In this document: positions 26,928-34,543 of the stretch, piece after piece
Numbering within the stretch: the stretch's first letter is position 1
How the letters are laid out: the number at the start of each line of letters is the position of its first letter
Origin: an uncultured Prevotella sp.
Lineage (GTDB): Bacteria; Bacteroidota; Bacteroidia; Bacteroidales; Bacteroidaceae
Reading direction: 5' to 3'
Assembly (NCBI GenBank): GCA_937895845.1
Contig: CALBLK010000029.1
Span: forward strand, 19,664-83,663
DNA length: 64,000 nucleotides
Notes under the pieces: generated by a model
The model's input: only the letters and a program-made list of their open reading frames with translations
The model's database searches: none
What the model was told of the DNA's origin: nothing
Made by a program: the position numbers and the translations under genes

Positions 26928-27188
26928 GGCAAACTTTTGCAAAACGCTGGCTTTTGCCCCGCAAAACGGCCTGTTTTCACATAATTTAGTCTGCCGCGGG
27001 GGGGCGCCCTCCCATGCAGCCGCCACACCCAAAAACAAGGCACACCACCATGTCAGACAATTTTGAGCGCCTGCCTGCCTCCAGTCCGCCCGGGCGGTGA
27101 CGGGCACCCAAGGCCCTCGACGACGGCCGCCGGGGCGGGTCTCATGTGTCATTTTGTTTAAAAAACGGCCAAAAAACCTTTCCTTTTG

Positions 27189-27219
27189 TTGTCCGTATCA
27201 TTTAAAATACTTACTTTTG
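27189..27219 (+). promoter_or_regulatory. Promoter for the Lrp-type regulator
   Basis: TTG (27189-27191) and TACTTTTG (27212-27219) are 20 bases apart, close to the Bacteroidota pattern. The ATG at 27308 is 88 bases downstream. Confidence 0.5.
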
Positions 27220-27307
27220 CTGGCCTTTTTCCGGCTGACTGACAGAAGCCGGCGGCCGCACTTGCAGTGCAAACACATAGCCATTGTTGTGCAAACATAT
27301 TTATATT

Positions 27308-27784
27308 ATGGACAAAATAGACAATCTTGACAAGAAGATTCTGAGCATTCTGTCGAAGAATGCGCGCATTCCCTTCAAGGATGTTGCCGCCGAGTGTGGC
27401 GTGTCGCGTGCCGCCATCCACCAGCGCGTGCAGCATCTCGTCGACGGCAACGTTATCCTGGGCAGCGGGTTCGACGTGAACCCCAAGAGCCTGGGCTACT
27501 CCACCTGCACCTATGTGGGCATCACCCTCGAGCGGGGCAGCATGTACAAGGACGTGGTGACGCGCCTCCAGCACATCCCCGAGATTGTGGAGTGCCACTT
27601 CACCACCGGCCCCTACACCATGCTGGTGAAGCTCTACGCCCGCGACAACGAGCAGCTGATGCACCTGCTCAACGGGCAGCTGCAGGACATCCCCGGCGTG
27701 GTGGCCACCGAGACGCTCATCTCGCTCGAGCAGAGCATCAAGCGCGAAATCCCCATCAACATAGACTCCCCGTGCAATGACTGA
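27308..27784 (+). CDS. Lrp/AsnC family transcription regulator
   Basis: 158 residues. Residues about 5-50 (DNLDKKILSILSKNARIPFK, DVAAECGVSRAAIHQRVQHL) are the AsnC-type winged helix; the rest is the RAM ligand-binding domain with VECHFTTGPYTMLVKLYARD and TETLISLEQSIKREIPI. Such proteins sense amino acids. It overlaps the GATase/dipeptidase fusion by eight bases (27777-27784), so the two are co-transcribed and the regulator may respond to amino acids released from peptides; that link is inference. Confidence 0.93.
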   Translation: MDKIDNLDKKILSILSKNARIPFKDVAAECGVSRAAIHQRVQHLVDGNVILGSGFDVNPKSLGYSTCTYVGITLERGSMYKDVVTRLQHIPEIVECHFTTGPYTMLVKLYARDNEQLMHLLNGQLQDIPGVVATETLISLEQSIKREIPINIDSPCND

Positions 27785-29564
27785 CCCAATAGCGCGCTTT
27801 GACTGGCAGGCGGTGCTCCGCGACGGGCCATACGCCTCGTTCCCCGAGGCCGGCGAGCGCCCGGTCATCGGCATCACCGCCAACTACGGCGACCGCTCGG
27901 CCATGCTGACCGAGCAGTATTACAAGGCTGTTGTGGCCGCCGGGGGCACGCCGGTGCTCATCCCGCCGGTGGCGGACACCCAGGTTGCCGTCAACACCCT
28001 GGCGCGTGTCGACGGGCTGCTGCTCAGCGGCGGAGCCGACATCAACACCCTCTACGCCGGCGAGGAGCCGTCGCCGGCACTCCGCGACATCAACGCCGAG
28101 CGCGACCTGCCCGAGCTGCTGCTCACCCGGCTGGCCTACAACCGGCAGATACCCACGCTGGGCATCTGCCGGGGCATCCAGATGCTGGCCATGGCGCTGG
28201 GGGGCCGCGTGGAGCAGGACATCCTCTCGGCGCAGCGCCCCGGCGGACAGGGCGGCGGCAAGCCCGTGAAGCACAGCCAGGAGGCCGACCGCAGCCTGCC
28301 CACACACACCGTCGCCATCGAGCGCGGCTCCATACTGCACGCGCTCTACCGGTCGCAGGCCATCGCCGTCAACTCGTTCCACCACCAGGCTGTGGCCGAC
28401 GCCGGCGGGCGGTTCCGCGTGACCGCCACGGCCCCCGACGGCACCGTGGAGGCCATCGAGAGCCGCGAGTTCAAGTCGGTCATGGGGGTGCAGTGGCACC
28501 CCGAGTGCATGGCTGAGGGCCAGCCGATCTTCCGCTGGCTGGTGAAGCAGGCGGCCCACTTCCGCGAGGCCAACAGGCTGCACGACAGGATTGTCACCCT
28601 CGACACCCACTGCGACACGCCGATGCTCTTCGCCAAGGGCGTCGACTTCGCCAGGCGCGACAGCCGCATCCTCGTCGACCTGCACAAGATGACCGAGGGC
28701 CGGCTCGACGCCACCATCATGGTGGCCTACCTGCCGCAGCCCGGGCTGGGTGAGACGTTCTCGGGCAAGGTGGACTGCGAGGTGGACGGGCCGACCCAGT
28801 ATGCCGACCTCATCTTCGACAAGATCGAGGCCATCGTGGCGGCCCACAAGGACTGCCTGAGCATTGCCCGCACACCGGCCGACCTGTACAGCGACAAGCG
28901 CCACGGGCGCAAGTCAATCATGCTGGGCATCGAGAACGGACTGGCCCTCGGGGGCAGCCTGGCGGCCGTGAAGCACTTCAAGCAGCGCGGCGTGGTGTAC
29001 ATCACGCTGTGCCACAACGGCGACAACGACCTGTGCGACAGCGCCCGGGGGTGCAACACGCACAACGGCGTGAGCCCCCTTGGCGAGCAGGTCATCCGCG
29101 AGATGAACCGCCTGGGCATCATGGTAGACCTGAGCCACGGCGGCGAGAAGAGCTTCTACGACGCGCTCGCCATCAGCAGCAAGCCCATCGTGTGCAGCCA
29201 CAGCAGCGCCCGCGCCCTGTGCGACCACCCGCGCAACCTCACCGACGACCAGATGAGGGCCCTGGCGGCCAGGGGCGGCGTGGCCCAGACCACGCTCTAC
29301 CACGGCTTCCTGCGCAGCGCCGGCGAGGCCACCATCCTTGACGCCGTGGCCCACCTCGAGCACGCCATCCACGTGATGGGCGTCGACCACGTGGGCATCG
29401 GCACCGACTTCGACGGCGACGGCGGCGTGCGCGGCATGGCCGACGCGTCGGAGGCCATCAACTTCACCCGCATGCTCCTGGCCCGGCACTACTCCGAGCG
29501 GGACATCCAGAAGATCTGGGGAGGCAACTTCATGCGCGTGATGGGCGAGGTGCAGGCCGTTTAG
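27777..29564 (+). CDS. Fused class-I glutamine-amidotransferase-like hydrolase and M19 membrane dipeptidase
   Basis: 595 residues in one frame. Residues about 25-255 are a gamma-glutamyl hydrolase of the PuuD/C26 type: C131 in LGICRGIQML, H241 and E243 in VQWHPE. Residues about 270-590 are a renal-dipeptidase (M19) domain with the zinc ligands H278 and D280 (DTHCDT), E386 (IENG), H454 (DLSHGG), H475 (CSHSSAR) and D544 (IGTDFDGDGG). All catalytic residues of both halves are present, so both activities are plausible: release of a gamma-glutamyl group and splitting of the dipeptide. No signal peptide is seen, so it should be cytoplasmic. Confidence 0.92.
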   Translation: MTDPIARFDWQAVLRDGPYASFPEAGERPVIGITANYGDRSAMLTEQYYKAVVAAGGTPVLIPPVADTQVAVNTLARVDGLLLSGGADINTLYAGEEPSPALRDINAERDLPELLLTRLAYNRQIPTLGICRGIQMLAMALGGRVEQDILSAQRPGGQGGGKPVKHSQEADRSLPTHTVAIERGSILHALYRSQAIAVNSFHHQAVADAGGRFRVTATAPDGTVEAIESREFKSVMGVQWHPECMAEGQPIFRWLVKQAAHFREANRLHDRIVTLDTHCDTPMLFAKGVDFARRDSRILVDLHKMTEGRLDATIMVAYLPQPGLGETFSGKVDCEVDGPTQYADLIFDKIEAIVAAHKDCLSIARTPADLYSDKRHGRKSIMLGIENGLALGGSLAAVKHFKQRGVVYITLCHNGDNDLCDSARGCNTHNGVSPLGEQVIREMNRLGIMVDLSHGGEKSFYDALAISSKPIVCSHSSARALCDHPRNLTDDQMRALAARGGVAQTTLYHGFLRSAGEATILDAVAHLEHAIHVMGVDHVGIGTDFDGDGGVRGMADASEAINFTRMLLARHYSERDIQKIWGGNFMRVMGEVQAV

Positions 29565-29575
29565 CAGATGGACAG

Positions 29576-29645
29576 GACAAAAGGTGTCCGCACGGGCCGC
29601 GGCATGACAATGCGCATGCCGCGGCCCGTGCAGGCACCTTTTGTC
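29576..29645. terminator. Very long hairpin between convergent genes
   Basis: Outer arms GACAAAAGGTG/CACCTTTTGTC and inner 17-base arms (29590-29606, 29615-29631) pair with a 3-base partly mismatched gap; the loop is eight bases. The outer arms give AAAA upstream and TTTT downstream on either strand, as expected for a bidirectional terminator. Confidence 0.75.
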
Positions 29646-29663
29646 TGCGGGGTCGCGGTGAGC

Positions 29664-30668
29664 CTACTGCGTTACCAGCACCTTGAGCACCGTCTGCCCT
29701 ACGGCCTTCAGCGTGGCCTTGTCAATGTGGGCCATGTCGTCGGCCAGCGTGTGCCACGTGGGCCCGAAGCTGCTCCGGGCGCAGTCGGGGTGGTAGGGGA
29801 TGATGTCGATGGTGGGGATGCCGGCCACCTCGTTCACGGGAACGTGGTCGTCGGTAACCATGCCGCCGTCGGTGGCGGGGAAGTAGCTGCCATAGCCCAG
29901 CTCGGCGGCCGCCCGCCACACGCGGTCAACCACCTCGGGGGCGTAGCGCACGGACATGCCCTCGCGGCAGAACCTTGCGCCCTGCCCGCCAACCATGTCG
30001 AGCAGTATGCCGAAGCGCGCCTTGTAGCCGGCCTTGTGGGGGTGGGCGGCCCAGTGGCTTGCGCCCAGCGCCCAGGTGCCGGCGTCGTCGCCGGTCTCCG
30101 CCCACTGCGGCGTGCCCCAGTCCTCGGCGTCAAAGCACACGAAGTCAACGCCCACGCCCAGGCTGTCGGCCAGCGGCGCCAGCAGCCTGGCCAGCTCGAG
30201 CAGCACAGCCACGCCGCTCGCGCCGTCGTTGGCCGCCATCACCGGCTTGCGCCAGTTGGCGCTGTCGGGGTCGTTGTCGGCCCACGGCCGGCTGTCCCAG
30301 TGGGCGCAGAGCAGCACGCGGCCGGCGGCGCCGGGGTTCATGCTGGCAATGATGTTGCAGGCCTTGAGGGGCGTTCCGTCGTAGCCGCCGAGGGTGGCCC
30401 GCTGCTCGGTGACCTGCAAGCCGAAGGCCCTGAACTTGCCGGCTATCCACGCGCCGCACCGGTCGTGGGCCTCGCTGTTCATCACGCGGGGGCCGAAGGC
30501 GCACTGGGCGGCACAGTAGGCATAGGCGCTGTCGGCGCAAAACTCGGGCACGGCGACGGCCGGCACGCCGTCGCCGGCGGCGCCGCCGCTCCTTTTCGCT
30601 CCGCCACAGGCGGCCAGCGCCGCTGCCACGGCAACGGCGGTGACAGCGGACAATATCTTTTCTTTCAT
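29664..30668 (-). CDS. M28 family peptidase, glutaminyl-cyclase-like lipoprotein
   Basis: 334 residues from ATG 30668. A lipobox ends at C21 (LAAC). AHWDSRPWADND, ANDGASG (D148), FDAEDWG (E182, D183), YHP and WHT (H306) match the zinc site of M28 enzymes, and TWALGASHWA with ARFGILLDMVGG resembles the type-II glutaminyl cyclases of Porphyromonas gingivalis and relatives more than aminopeptidases. Such cyclases close N-terminal Gln of proteins just exported. Last gene of the U32-SufE-DUF4294 run (44-base gap). Confidence 0.82.
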   Translation of the reverse strand: MKEKILSAVTAVAVAAALAACGGAKRSGGAAGDGVPAVAVPEFCADSAYAYCAAQCAFGPRVMNSEAHDRCGAWIAGKFRAFGLQVTEQRATLGGYDGTPLKACNIIASMNPGAAGRVLLCAHWDSRPWADNDPDSANWRKPVMAANDGASGVAVLLELARLLAPLADSLGVGVDFVCFDAEDWGTPQWAETGDDAGTWALGASHWAAHPHKAGYKARFGILLDMVGGQGARFCREGMSVRYAPEVVDRVWRAAAELGYGSYFPATDGGMVTDDHVPVNEVAGIPTIDIIPYHPDCARSSFGPTWHTLADDMAHIDKATLKAVGQTVLKVLVTQ

Positions 30669-30712
30669 GCTAAAATGGGTGTTATGAGTTGTCATGCACA
30701 GGCGCGCGGCCC

Positions 30713-31363
30713 TCACAGCTGGCCGGACTCGACCAGCAGCACCACGCGCTCGGTGAGGCGGTCGGTGCCCTCGGGGTCGTAGCCCTTGCGCAGCGAGGCG
30801 CCGAAGATGGACGAGAACGCCTGCCAGAAGCCGGCGCGGATGGGGCCGAGAAAGGCCTTCACGATGTCATAGGACGAGGAGTTGCACTCGCGGTAGATGA
30901 GCTTGATGAGCAGCTTGCCCTGCGAATAGGTGAGCTTCTTCATGCGCGGCTTGTACTCCTTGATGATGCTTTTCTCCACCAGCCGCATGTGCTCGTCCCT
31001 CGCCCGCTTGTTGGGCAGGGTCTCCAGGTACTCGTAGGTCTCGAGGATAATCTTGTTCACCTCCTTGGCGATGGGCAGCACCTTCTTCACGTTGCGCACC
31101 AGCCGCATGTAGCTCATGGCCTGCCGCTGGCTGCTGAACTCCAGCCGGGGGTACACGTAGACGTTGTTCATCTCCATGTACTGGATGCTGTCGCGCCCGT
31201 AGAGCACCTTGCCCACCTTGACCGTGGGCACAAAGGTGGGGCTGTCCATGTCGACGGCGCGGTCTTCGGGGTGCGCCCCGCCGACGCTGCCGGCCTGCGC
31301 CGCGGCCCTGAGGGCCAGGGCCGCGCAGGCGGCGACGAGTGCCATTCGCTTGAAGTGTGCCAT
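30713..31363 (-). CDS. DUF4294 family protein
   Basis: 216 residues from ATG 31363, with a probable signal peptide (MAHFKRMALVAACAALALRA). The family pattern is clear: VYVYPRLEFSSQRQAMSYMR, LVRNVKKVLPIAKEVNKIIL, ETYEYLETLPNKRARDEHMR and KAFLGPIRAGFWQAFSSIFG, ending RVVLLVESGQL. Function unknown. It begins 11 bases after the SufE gene stop. Confidence 0.88.
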   Translation of the reverse strand: MAHFKRMALVAACAALALRAAAQAGSVGGAHPEDRAVDMDSPTFVPTVKVGKVLYGRDSIQYMEMNNVYVYPRLEFSSQRQAMSYMRLVRNVKKVLPIAKEVNKIILETYEYLETLPNKRARDEHMRLVEKSIIKEYKPRMKKLTYSQGKLLIKLIYRECNSSSYDIVKAFLGPIRAGFWQAFSSIFGASLRKGYDPEGTDRLTERVVLLVESGQL

Positions 31364-31374
31364 GGCCGCCCCGC

Positions 31375-31800
31375 CTATTTGGCGCCCTTGGCCTTGAAGG
31401 CCAGGGCGTACATTCTGATTTGCTTCACCATGGCCAGCAGGCCGTTGCTGCGCGTGGGGCTCAGGTGGTCCCTCAGCCCGATGCGGTCGATGAAATAGAG
31501 GTCGGCGCCCAGGATCTCGTCGGGCGTGTGGCCGCTGAGCACGCGGATGAGCAGGGCGATGATGCCCTTGACAATGAGCGCGTCGCTCTCGGCAGCGAAC
31601 ACGAGCCTGCCGTCCTTGCAGTCGGCCTGCAGCCACACGCGGCTCTGGCAGCCGTCAATCAGGTTGCTCTCGGTCTTGTAGCGCGCGTCGAGCGGCTTCA
31701 GCTCGCTGCCCAGGTCAATGAGCAGCTGGTACTTGTCCATCCAGTCGTCAAGGCCGCCGAACTCCTCGACCACCTCGTCTTGAATCTCGTTGATTGTCAT
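31375..31800 (-). CDS. sufE: SufE family sulfur acceptor
   Basis: 141 residues. The sulfur-accepting Cys is C51 in NLIDGCQSRVW; DALIVKGIIALLIRVLSGHT and LRDHLSPTRSNGL are the other family motifs. SufE takes sulfane sulfur from the cysteine desulfurase SufS for iron-sulfur cluster assembly in the cytoplasm. No sufBCDS genes are nearby. Second gene of the U32-led operon. Confidence 0.95.
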   Translation of the reverse strand: MTINEIQDEVVEEFGGLDDWMDKYQLLIDLGSELKPLDARYKTESNLIDGCQSRVWLQADCKDGRLVFAAESDALIVKGIIALLIRVLSGHTPDEILGADLYFIDRIGLRDHLSPTRSNGLLAMVKQIRMYALAFKAKGAK

Positions 31801-31841
31801 TGTCTGTTGTCGGTTATTACGTTGTGCCGCGGCAGCCGGCC

Positions 31842-33095
31842 CTAAGCCTGCCGCTGGCTCACTATCTTGAACAGCTTGTCGCTGGGCCTCACCTTGCCCG
31901 TCACGGCTATGCTCACGCGCGTGCCCTTGGCGGCGCGCTCCACGGGCCCGTGGTCGCCGTGCACCTCGGCGGGCGTGACATACATCACCCCCGTCGTGGG
32001 GCCGGTGATGAGCAGGCGGTCGCCGGGGCCGAACTCGCAGGCCTCGCAGGTGAACTCCGCCACGCCCAGCTTGGAGAAATACTTCACCCCGCGGCCCACG
32101 TAGACCTTGCGCTCCGTGGCGTTCGACCCGTAGCCGGTGTTCCACTCGCCGAGCCTCTGCCCGAGGTAGTAGCCGTCCCAGAAGCCGCGGTTGAACACGG
32201 TGGCCAGCCGGCGGTCCCACTCGTCCTTCTTCTCCTCGGTGAAGGTGCCGTCGAGCACGCTCTGTATGGCCTCCTTGTAGCAGCGCACCACCGTGTAGAC
32301 GTACTCGGGCCCGCGCGCGCGGCCCTCGATTTTCATCACCGTCACGCCCGCCTTCATCAGGCGGTCCACGAAGCGGATGGTCTTCAGGTCCTTCGGGCTC
32401 ATGACATACTTGTTGTCGATGGCCAGCTGCTCGCCCGTCTCGTCGTCGGTCACGGTGTAGGAGCGGCGGCACACCTGCACGCACTCGCCCCTGTTGGCCG
32501 ACCGGTTGGCGCTGTGCAGGCTCATGTAGCACTTGCCGCTCACGGCCATGCACAGGGCGCCGTGGCAGAACATCTCGATGCGCACCGGCTCGCCCTTGGG
32601 GCCGCGGACGCCCTGCTCCACGATGCCGCGGTGAATCTCGGCCACCTGGTCAAGGCTGAGCTCGCGCGCCAGCACCACCACGTCGGCAAACCGGGCGTAG
32701 AACTTCAGCGCCTCGATGTTGGAGATGTTCAGCTGCGTGCTGAGGTGGACCTCCTGGCCAACGCTGTTGCAGTAGGCCATCACCGCCACGTCGCTGGCTA
32801 TCACGGCGCTGATGCCGGCCTGGCGGGCCGCGTCGATGATGGCGCGCATCGTGGCGAGGTCCTCGCCGTAGATGATGGTGTTCACCGTGAGGTAGCTCCT
32901 GATGCCGTGGCGGCGGCAGGTCTCCGCGATGTCGCGCAGGTCGCCGGCGGTGAAGGCGCTGGCCGAGTGCGCCCGCATGTTCAGCCGCCCGATGCCGAAG
33001 TACACGGCGTCGGCGCCGGCCTGGATGGCCGCCGCCAGCGACTCCCTCGAGCCCACCGGCGCCATCACCTCAAAGTCGTTGATTTTCTGTCGCAT
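31842..33095 (-). CDS. U32 family peptidase-like tRNA/rRNA hydroxylation factor
   Basis: 417 residues. MAPVGSRESLAAAIQAGADA then VYFGIGRLNMRA is the U32 N-terminus; conserved Cys 177, 182, 189, 205 and 209 (FCHGALC, CYMS, GECVQVCR) fit an iron-sulfur site. The C-terminal small beta domain is present. Escherichia coli members (TrhP, RlhA) act in prephenate-dependent hydroxylation of tRNA or rRNA; peptidase activity is not typical of this branch. First gene of a four-gene operon, with TAAATTTG at 33140-33133 as -7 box. Confidence 0.92.
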   Translation of the reverse strand: MRQKINDFEVMAPVGSRESLAAAIQAGADAVYFGIGRLNMRAHSASAFTAGDLRDIAETCRRHGIRSYLTVNTIIYGEDLATMRAIIDAARQAGISAVIASDVAVMAYCNSVGQEVHLSTQLNISNIEALKFYARFADVVVLARELSLDQVAEIHRGIVEQGVRGPKGEPVRIEMFCHGALCMAVSGKCYMSLHSANRSANRGECVQVCRRSYTVTDDETGEQLAIDNKYVMSPKDLKTIRFVDRLMKAGVTVMKIEGRARGPEYVYTVVRCYKEAIQSVLDGTFTEEKKDEWDRRLATVFNRGFWDGYYLGQRLGEWNTGYGSNATERKVYVGRGVKYFSKLGVAEFTCEACEFGPGDRLLITGPTTGVMYVTPAEVHGDHGPVERAAKGTRVSIAVTGKVRPSDKLFKIVSQRQA

Positions 33096-33132
33096 GTTGT
33101 CTGTCCGCGCCCCGATGGGGGGCCTGGCGTTG

Positions 33133-33140
33133 CAAATTTA
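33133..33140 (-). promoter_or_regulatory. -7 box for the U32-led operon
   Basis: TAAATTTG on the minus strand, 37 bases before the ATG at 33095. Confidence 0.55.
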
Positions 33141-33183
33141 CGAAAAAAGGCAGGAACAGACGACTGTTTTCAGCTTTTTACAC

Positions 33184-33191
33184 TATATTTG
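33184..33191 (+). promoter_or_regulatory. -7 box for the gene at 33249
   Basis: TATATTTG fits TAnnTTTG, 57 bases before the ATG. It is divergent from the U32 promoter, 43 bases away. Confidence 0.55.
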
Positions 33192-33248
33192 CACTCGTGA
33201 AAACCTGCACACACGCCTGTGAATGACGGCGTTCAAAACACCAAGCCT

Positions 33249-33890
33249 ATGAAATGGACCGATGACTGCTGGCCGCTGCTGCTCCAAGTCTACCTCCGCA
33301 AGCCTGCGGGGGTGAAACCCCTGTACAGCCGGGCGCTCGTCGAACTGGCCCTCGAGCTGCACGTCCACCCCCGGGTGCTGTTCAACAAGCAGTGCGAGCT
33401 GGCCAGCCTGTCGTCGCCCGGCGTGGCGCGGCTGTGGCAGACCTACGCGGACAGCCCGCGCCGGCTGGGCAAGACCGTGGCGCGGCTGCGGGCCATGCGC
33501 GGCTTCAGCCATGCCGACACCTTTTACGAGGGGGTGGCGCTGAACGAGACCTTTGAGCGCGACTTCCGCCCCATTGCGGGCTGCGAGCCGCTCACGCCGG
33601 CGATGCTGGCGCTCACGCTCGACCTCTACTTCCGCCTCACGCCGGCCACGATGGTGGCCCGGACACCCGAGGTGGCCGCCCTGGCGCAGACCATGCGCGT
33701 GCCGGTGGCCGCGGTGACCGGCGCGCTCGAGGCTTTCCAGCACTGCGACCCCTACCTGAAGCGCGGCGCTGGCACAGCCGGCCCGCTGGCGGAGGCGTGC
33801 CGGCAGGTGTGGCAGCGCTACGGCAACAGGCAGCCGTCGGAGCTGGAGGCCGTCGCCACACAGCTGCGCGACTACTTTGTGACGGGCTGA
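33249..33890 (+). CDS. Conserved Bacteroidales protein of unknown function
   Basis: 213 residues from ATG 33249; the upstream in-frame GTG at 33219 is less likely. No signal peptide or membrane segment. It is mainly alpha-helical: WPLLLQVYLRKPAGVKPLYS, VELALELHVHPRVLF, LWQTYADSPRRLGKTVARLR and FYEGVALNETFERDFRPI stand out as conserved-looking. I recall similar unnamed proteins in Bacteroides and Prevotella but can assign no domain. It is a single-gene unit. Confidence 0.7.
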   Translation: MKWTDDCWPLLLQVYLRKPAGVKPLYSRALVELALELHVHPRVLFNKQCELASLSSPGVARLWQTYADSPRRLGKTVARLRAMRGFSHADTFYEGVALNETFERDFRPIAGCEPLTPAMLALTLDLYFRLTPATMVARTPEVAALAQTMRVPVAAVTGALEAFQHCDPYLKRGAGTAGPLAEACRQVWQRYGNRQPSELEAVATQLRDYFVTG

Positions 33891-33952
33891 ACCGGCTGTG
33901 CGGTTTTTGTGTTAAAATCGGTTAACCGCCCTGCTTTGCAAAATTTTTGCCT

Positions 33953-33960
33953 TACCTTTG
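33953..33960 (+). promoter_or_regulatory. Orphan -7 box
   Basis: TACCTTTG fits TAnnTTTG but no gene follows on the plus strand before the terminator at 34194. Confidence 0.5.
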
Positions 33961-33966
33961 TGATGG

Positions 33967-34226
33967 GTAACGCCGGGGGGAGGCGCGCCAACCCGCGCCG
34001 CGCTCAGCGGAGAGAGGGGTGACAGCCCCGCCCGAAGGCGTGTCAAAAATCACGGTTGCGCCGCCCGCAAGCGGTCCGTGAAGGCCGCCGCCCGCGGGCA
34101 AAGGGCGCAAGACCGAAAAAAGGTGGCAAAAGTATCATATTTTATATAGCTCATTTATTTACAGCATTTTACGAACTTTAAAGTTGTAAACGAAGGCCGG
34201 TTGCCGTGAGGCACCCGGCCTTTTTT
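33967..34226 (+). ncRNA. Possible small RNA, promoter to terminator
   Basis: The interval between the orphan -7 box and a strong terminator is about 260 bases, lacks an open frame of interest and is GC-rich with several self-complementary parts. A transcript would start near 33967. This is a candidate only: no known RNA family is recognised, and the terminator could also serve the gene ending at 33890. Confidence 0.3.
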
Positions 34227-34487
34227 GTGCCCGGAAGGGCCGTCCGGGCGCGCCAAACGCACCGTCTCACGCTGCATGACGGCCCGTCCGGGCACGCCGG
34301 AAGAGCCGTCCGGCGCGCCCGGACGCACCTTGCGGCGGCGCGGCAGGGGCGGAATGGCGCCGGCGTGACAGAGAAAAGCCACCGGAAAGCGGCGGAAGGC
34401 GCGCGCCCGGTGGCTGGATGAGAAAAAACAAATGTCGCGCATTTTTACGCAAAAGCACGCAAAAAGCGTATCAAAAATCACGGTTGC
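34043..34487 (+). repeat. 17-base direct repeat, two copies
   Basis: TCAAAAATCACGGTTGC occurs at 34043-34059 and 34471-34487, both preceded by GCGT plus one base and followed by a G/C-rich stretch. They flank the terminator and the GC-rich DNA after it. Confidence 0.7.
34194..34226 (+). terminator. Rho-independent terminator
   Basis: AGGCCGG (34194-34200) pairs with CCGGCC and the first T of the run; TGCC and GGCA pair inside around GTGA, and six T follow (34221-34226). The AGGCCGG/CCGGCCT symmetry allows only the plus-strand direction a good U-tract. Confidence 0.75.
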
Positions 34488-34543
34488 CCCGTCAGCGGGC
34501 GGGCGGCGGGGGCCGCCGGCCTCCGGCAAGTGAGGCGGCGGTG

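Larger units (their letters stand above)
26808..27307. other. Divergent intergenic region, GH3 and Lrp genes
   Basis: 500 bases without a credible gene. Near the GH3 gene a minus-strand TACCTTTG (26927-26920) is a likely -7 box. The middle is GC-rich and featureless. Near the Lrp gene TACTTTTG (27212-27219) with TTG 20 bases upstream is a likely promoter. Confidence 0.6.
33891..34543. other. Gene-free region with an orphan promoter, terminator and short repeats
   Basis: 653 bases, no credible protein. It contains a -7 box (33953-33960), GC-rich sequence, an AT-rich stretch with the palindrome AACTTTAAAGTT (34174-34185), a rho-independent terminator (34194-34226), and two copies of a 17-base repeat (34043-34059, 34471-34487). 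I compared the 33961-34226 stretch with the conserved cores of RNase P RNA, tmRNA and SRP RNA and found no match. Confidence 0.6.

Noticed and set aside
33967..34226. RNase P RNA, tmRNA or SRP RNA
   Set aside because: None of the conserved sequence cores of these RNAs could be found in this stretch.
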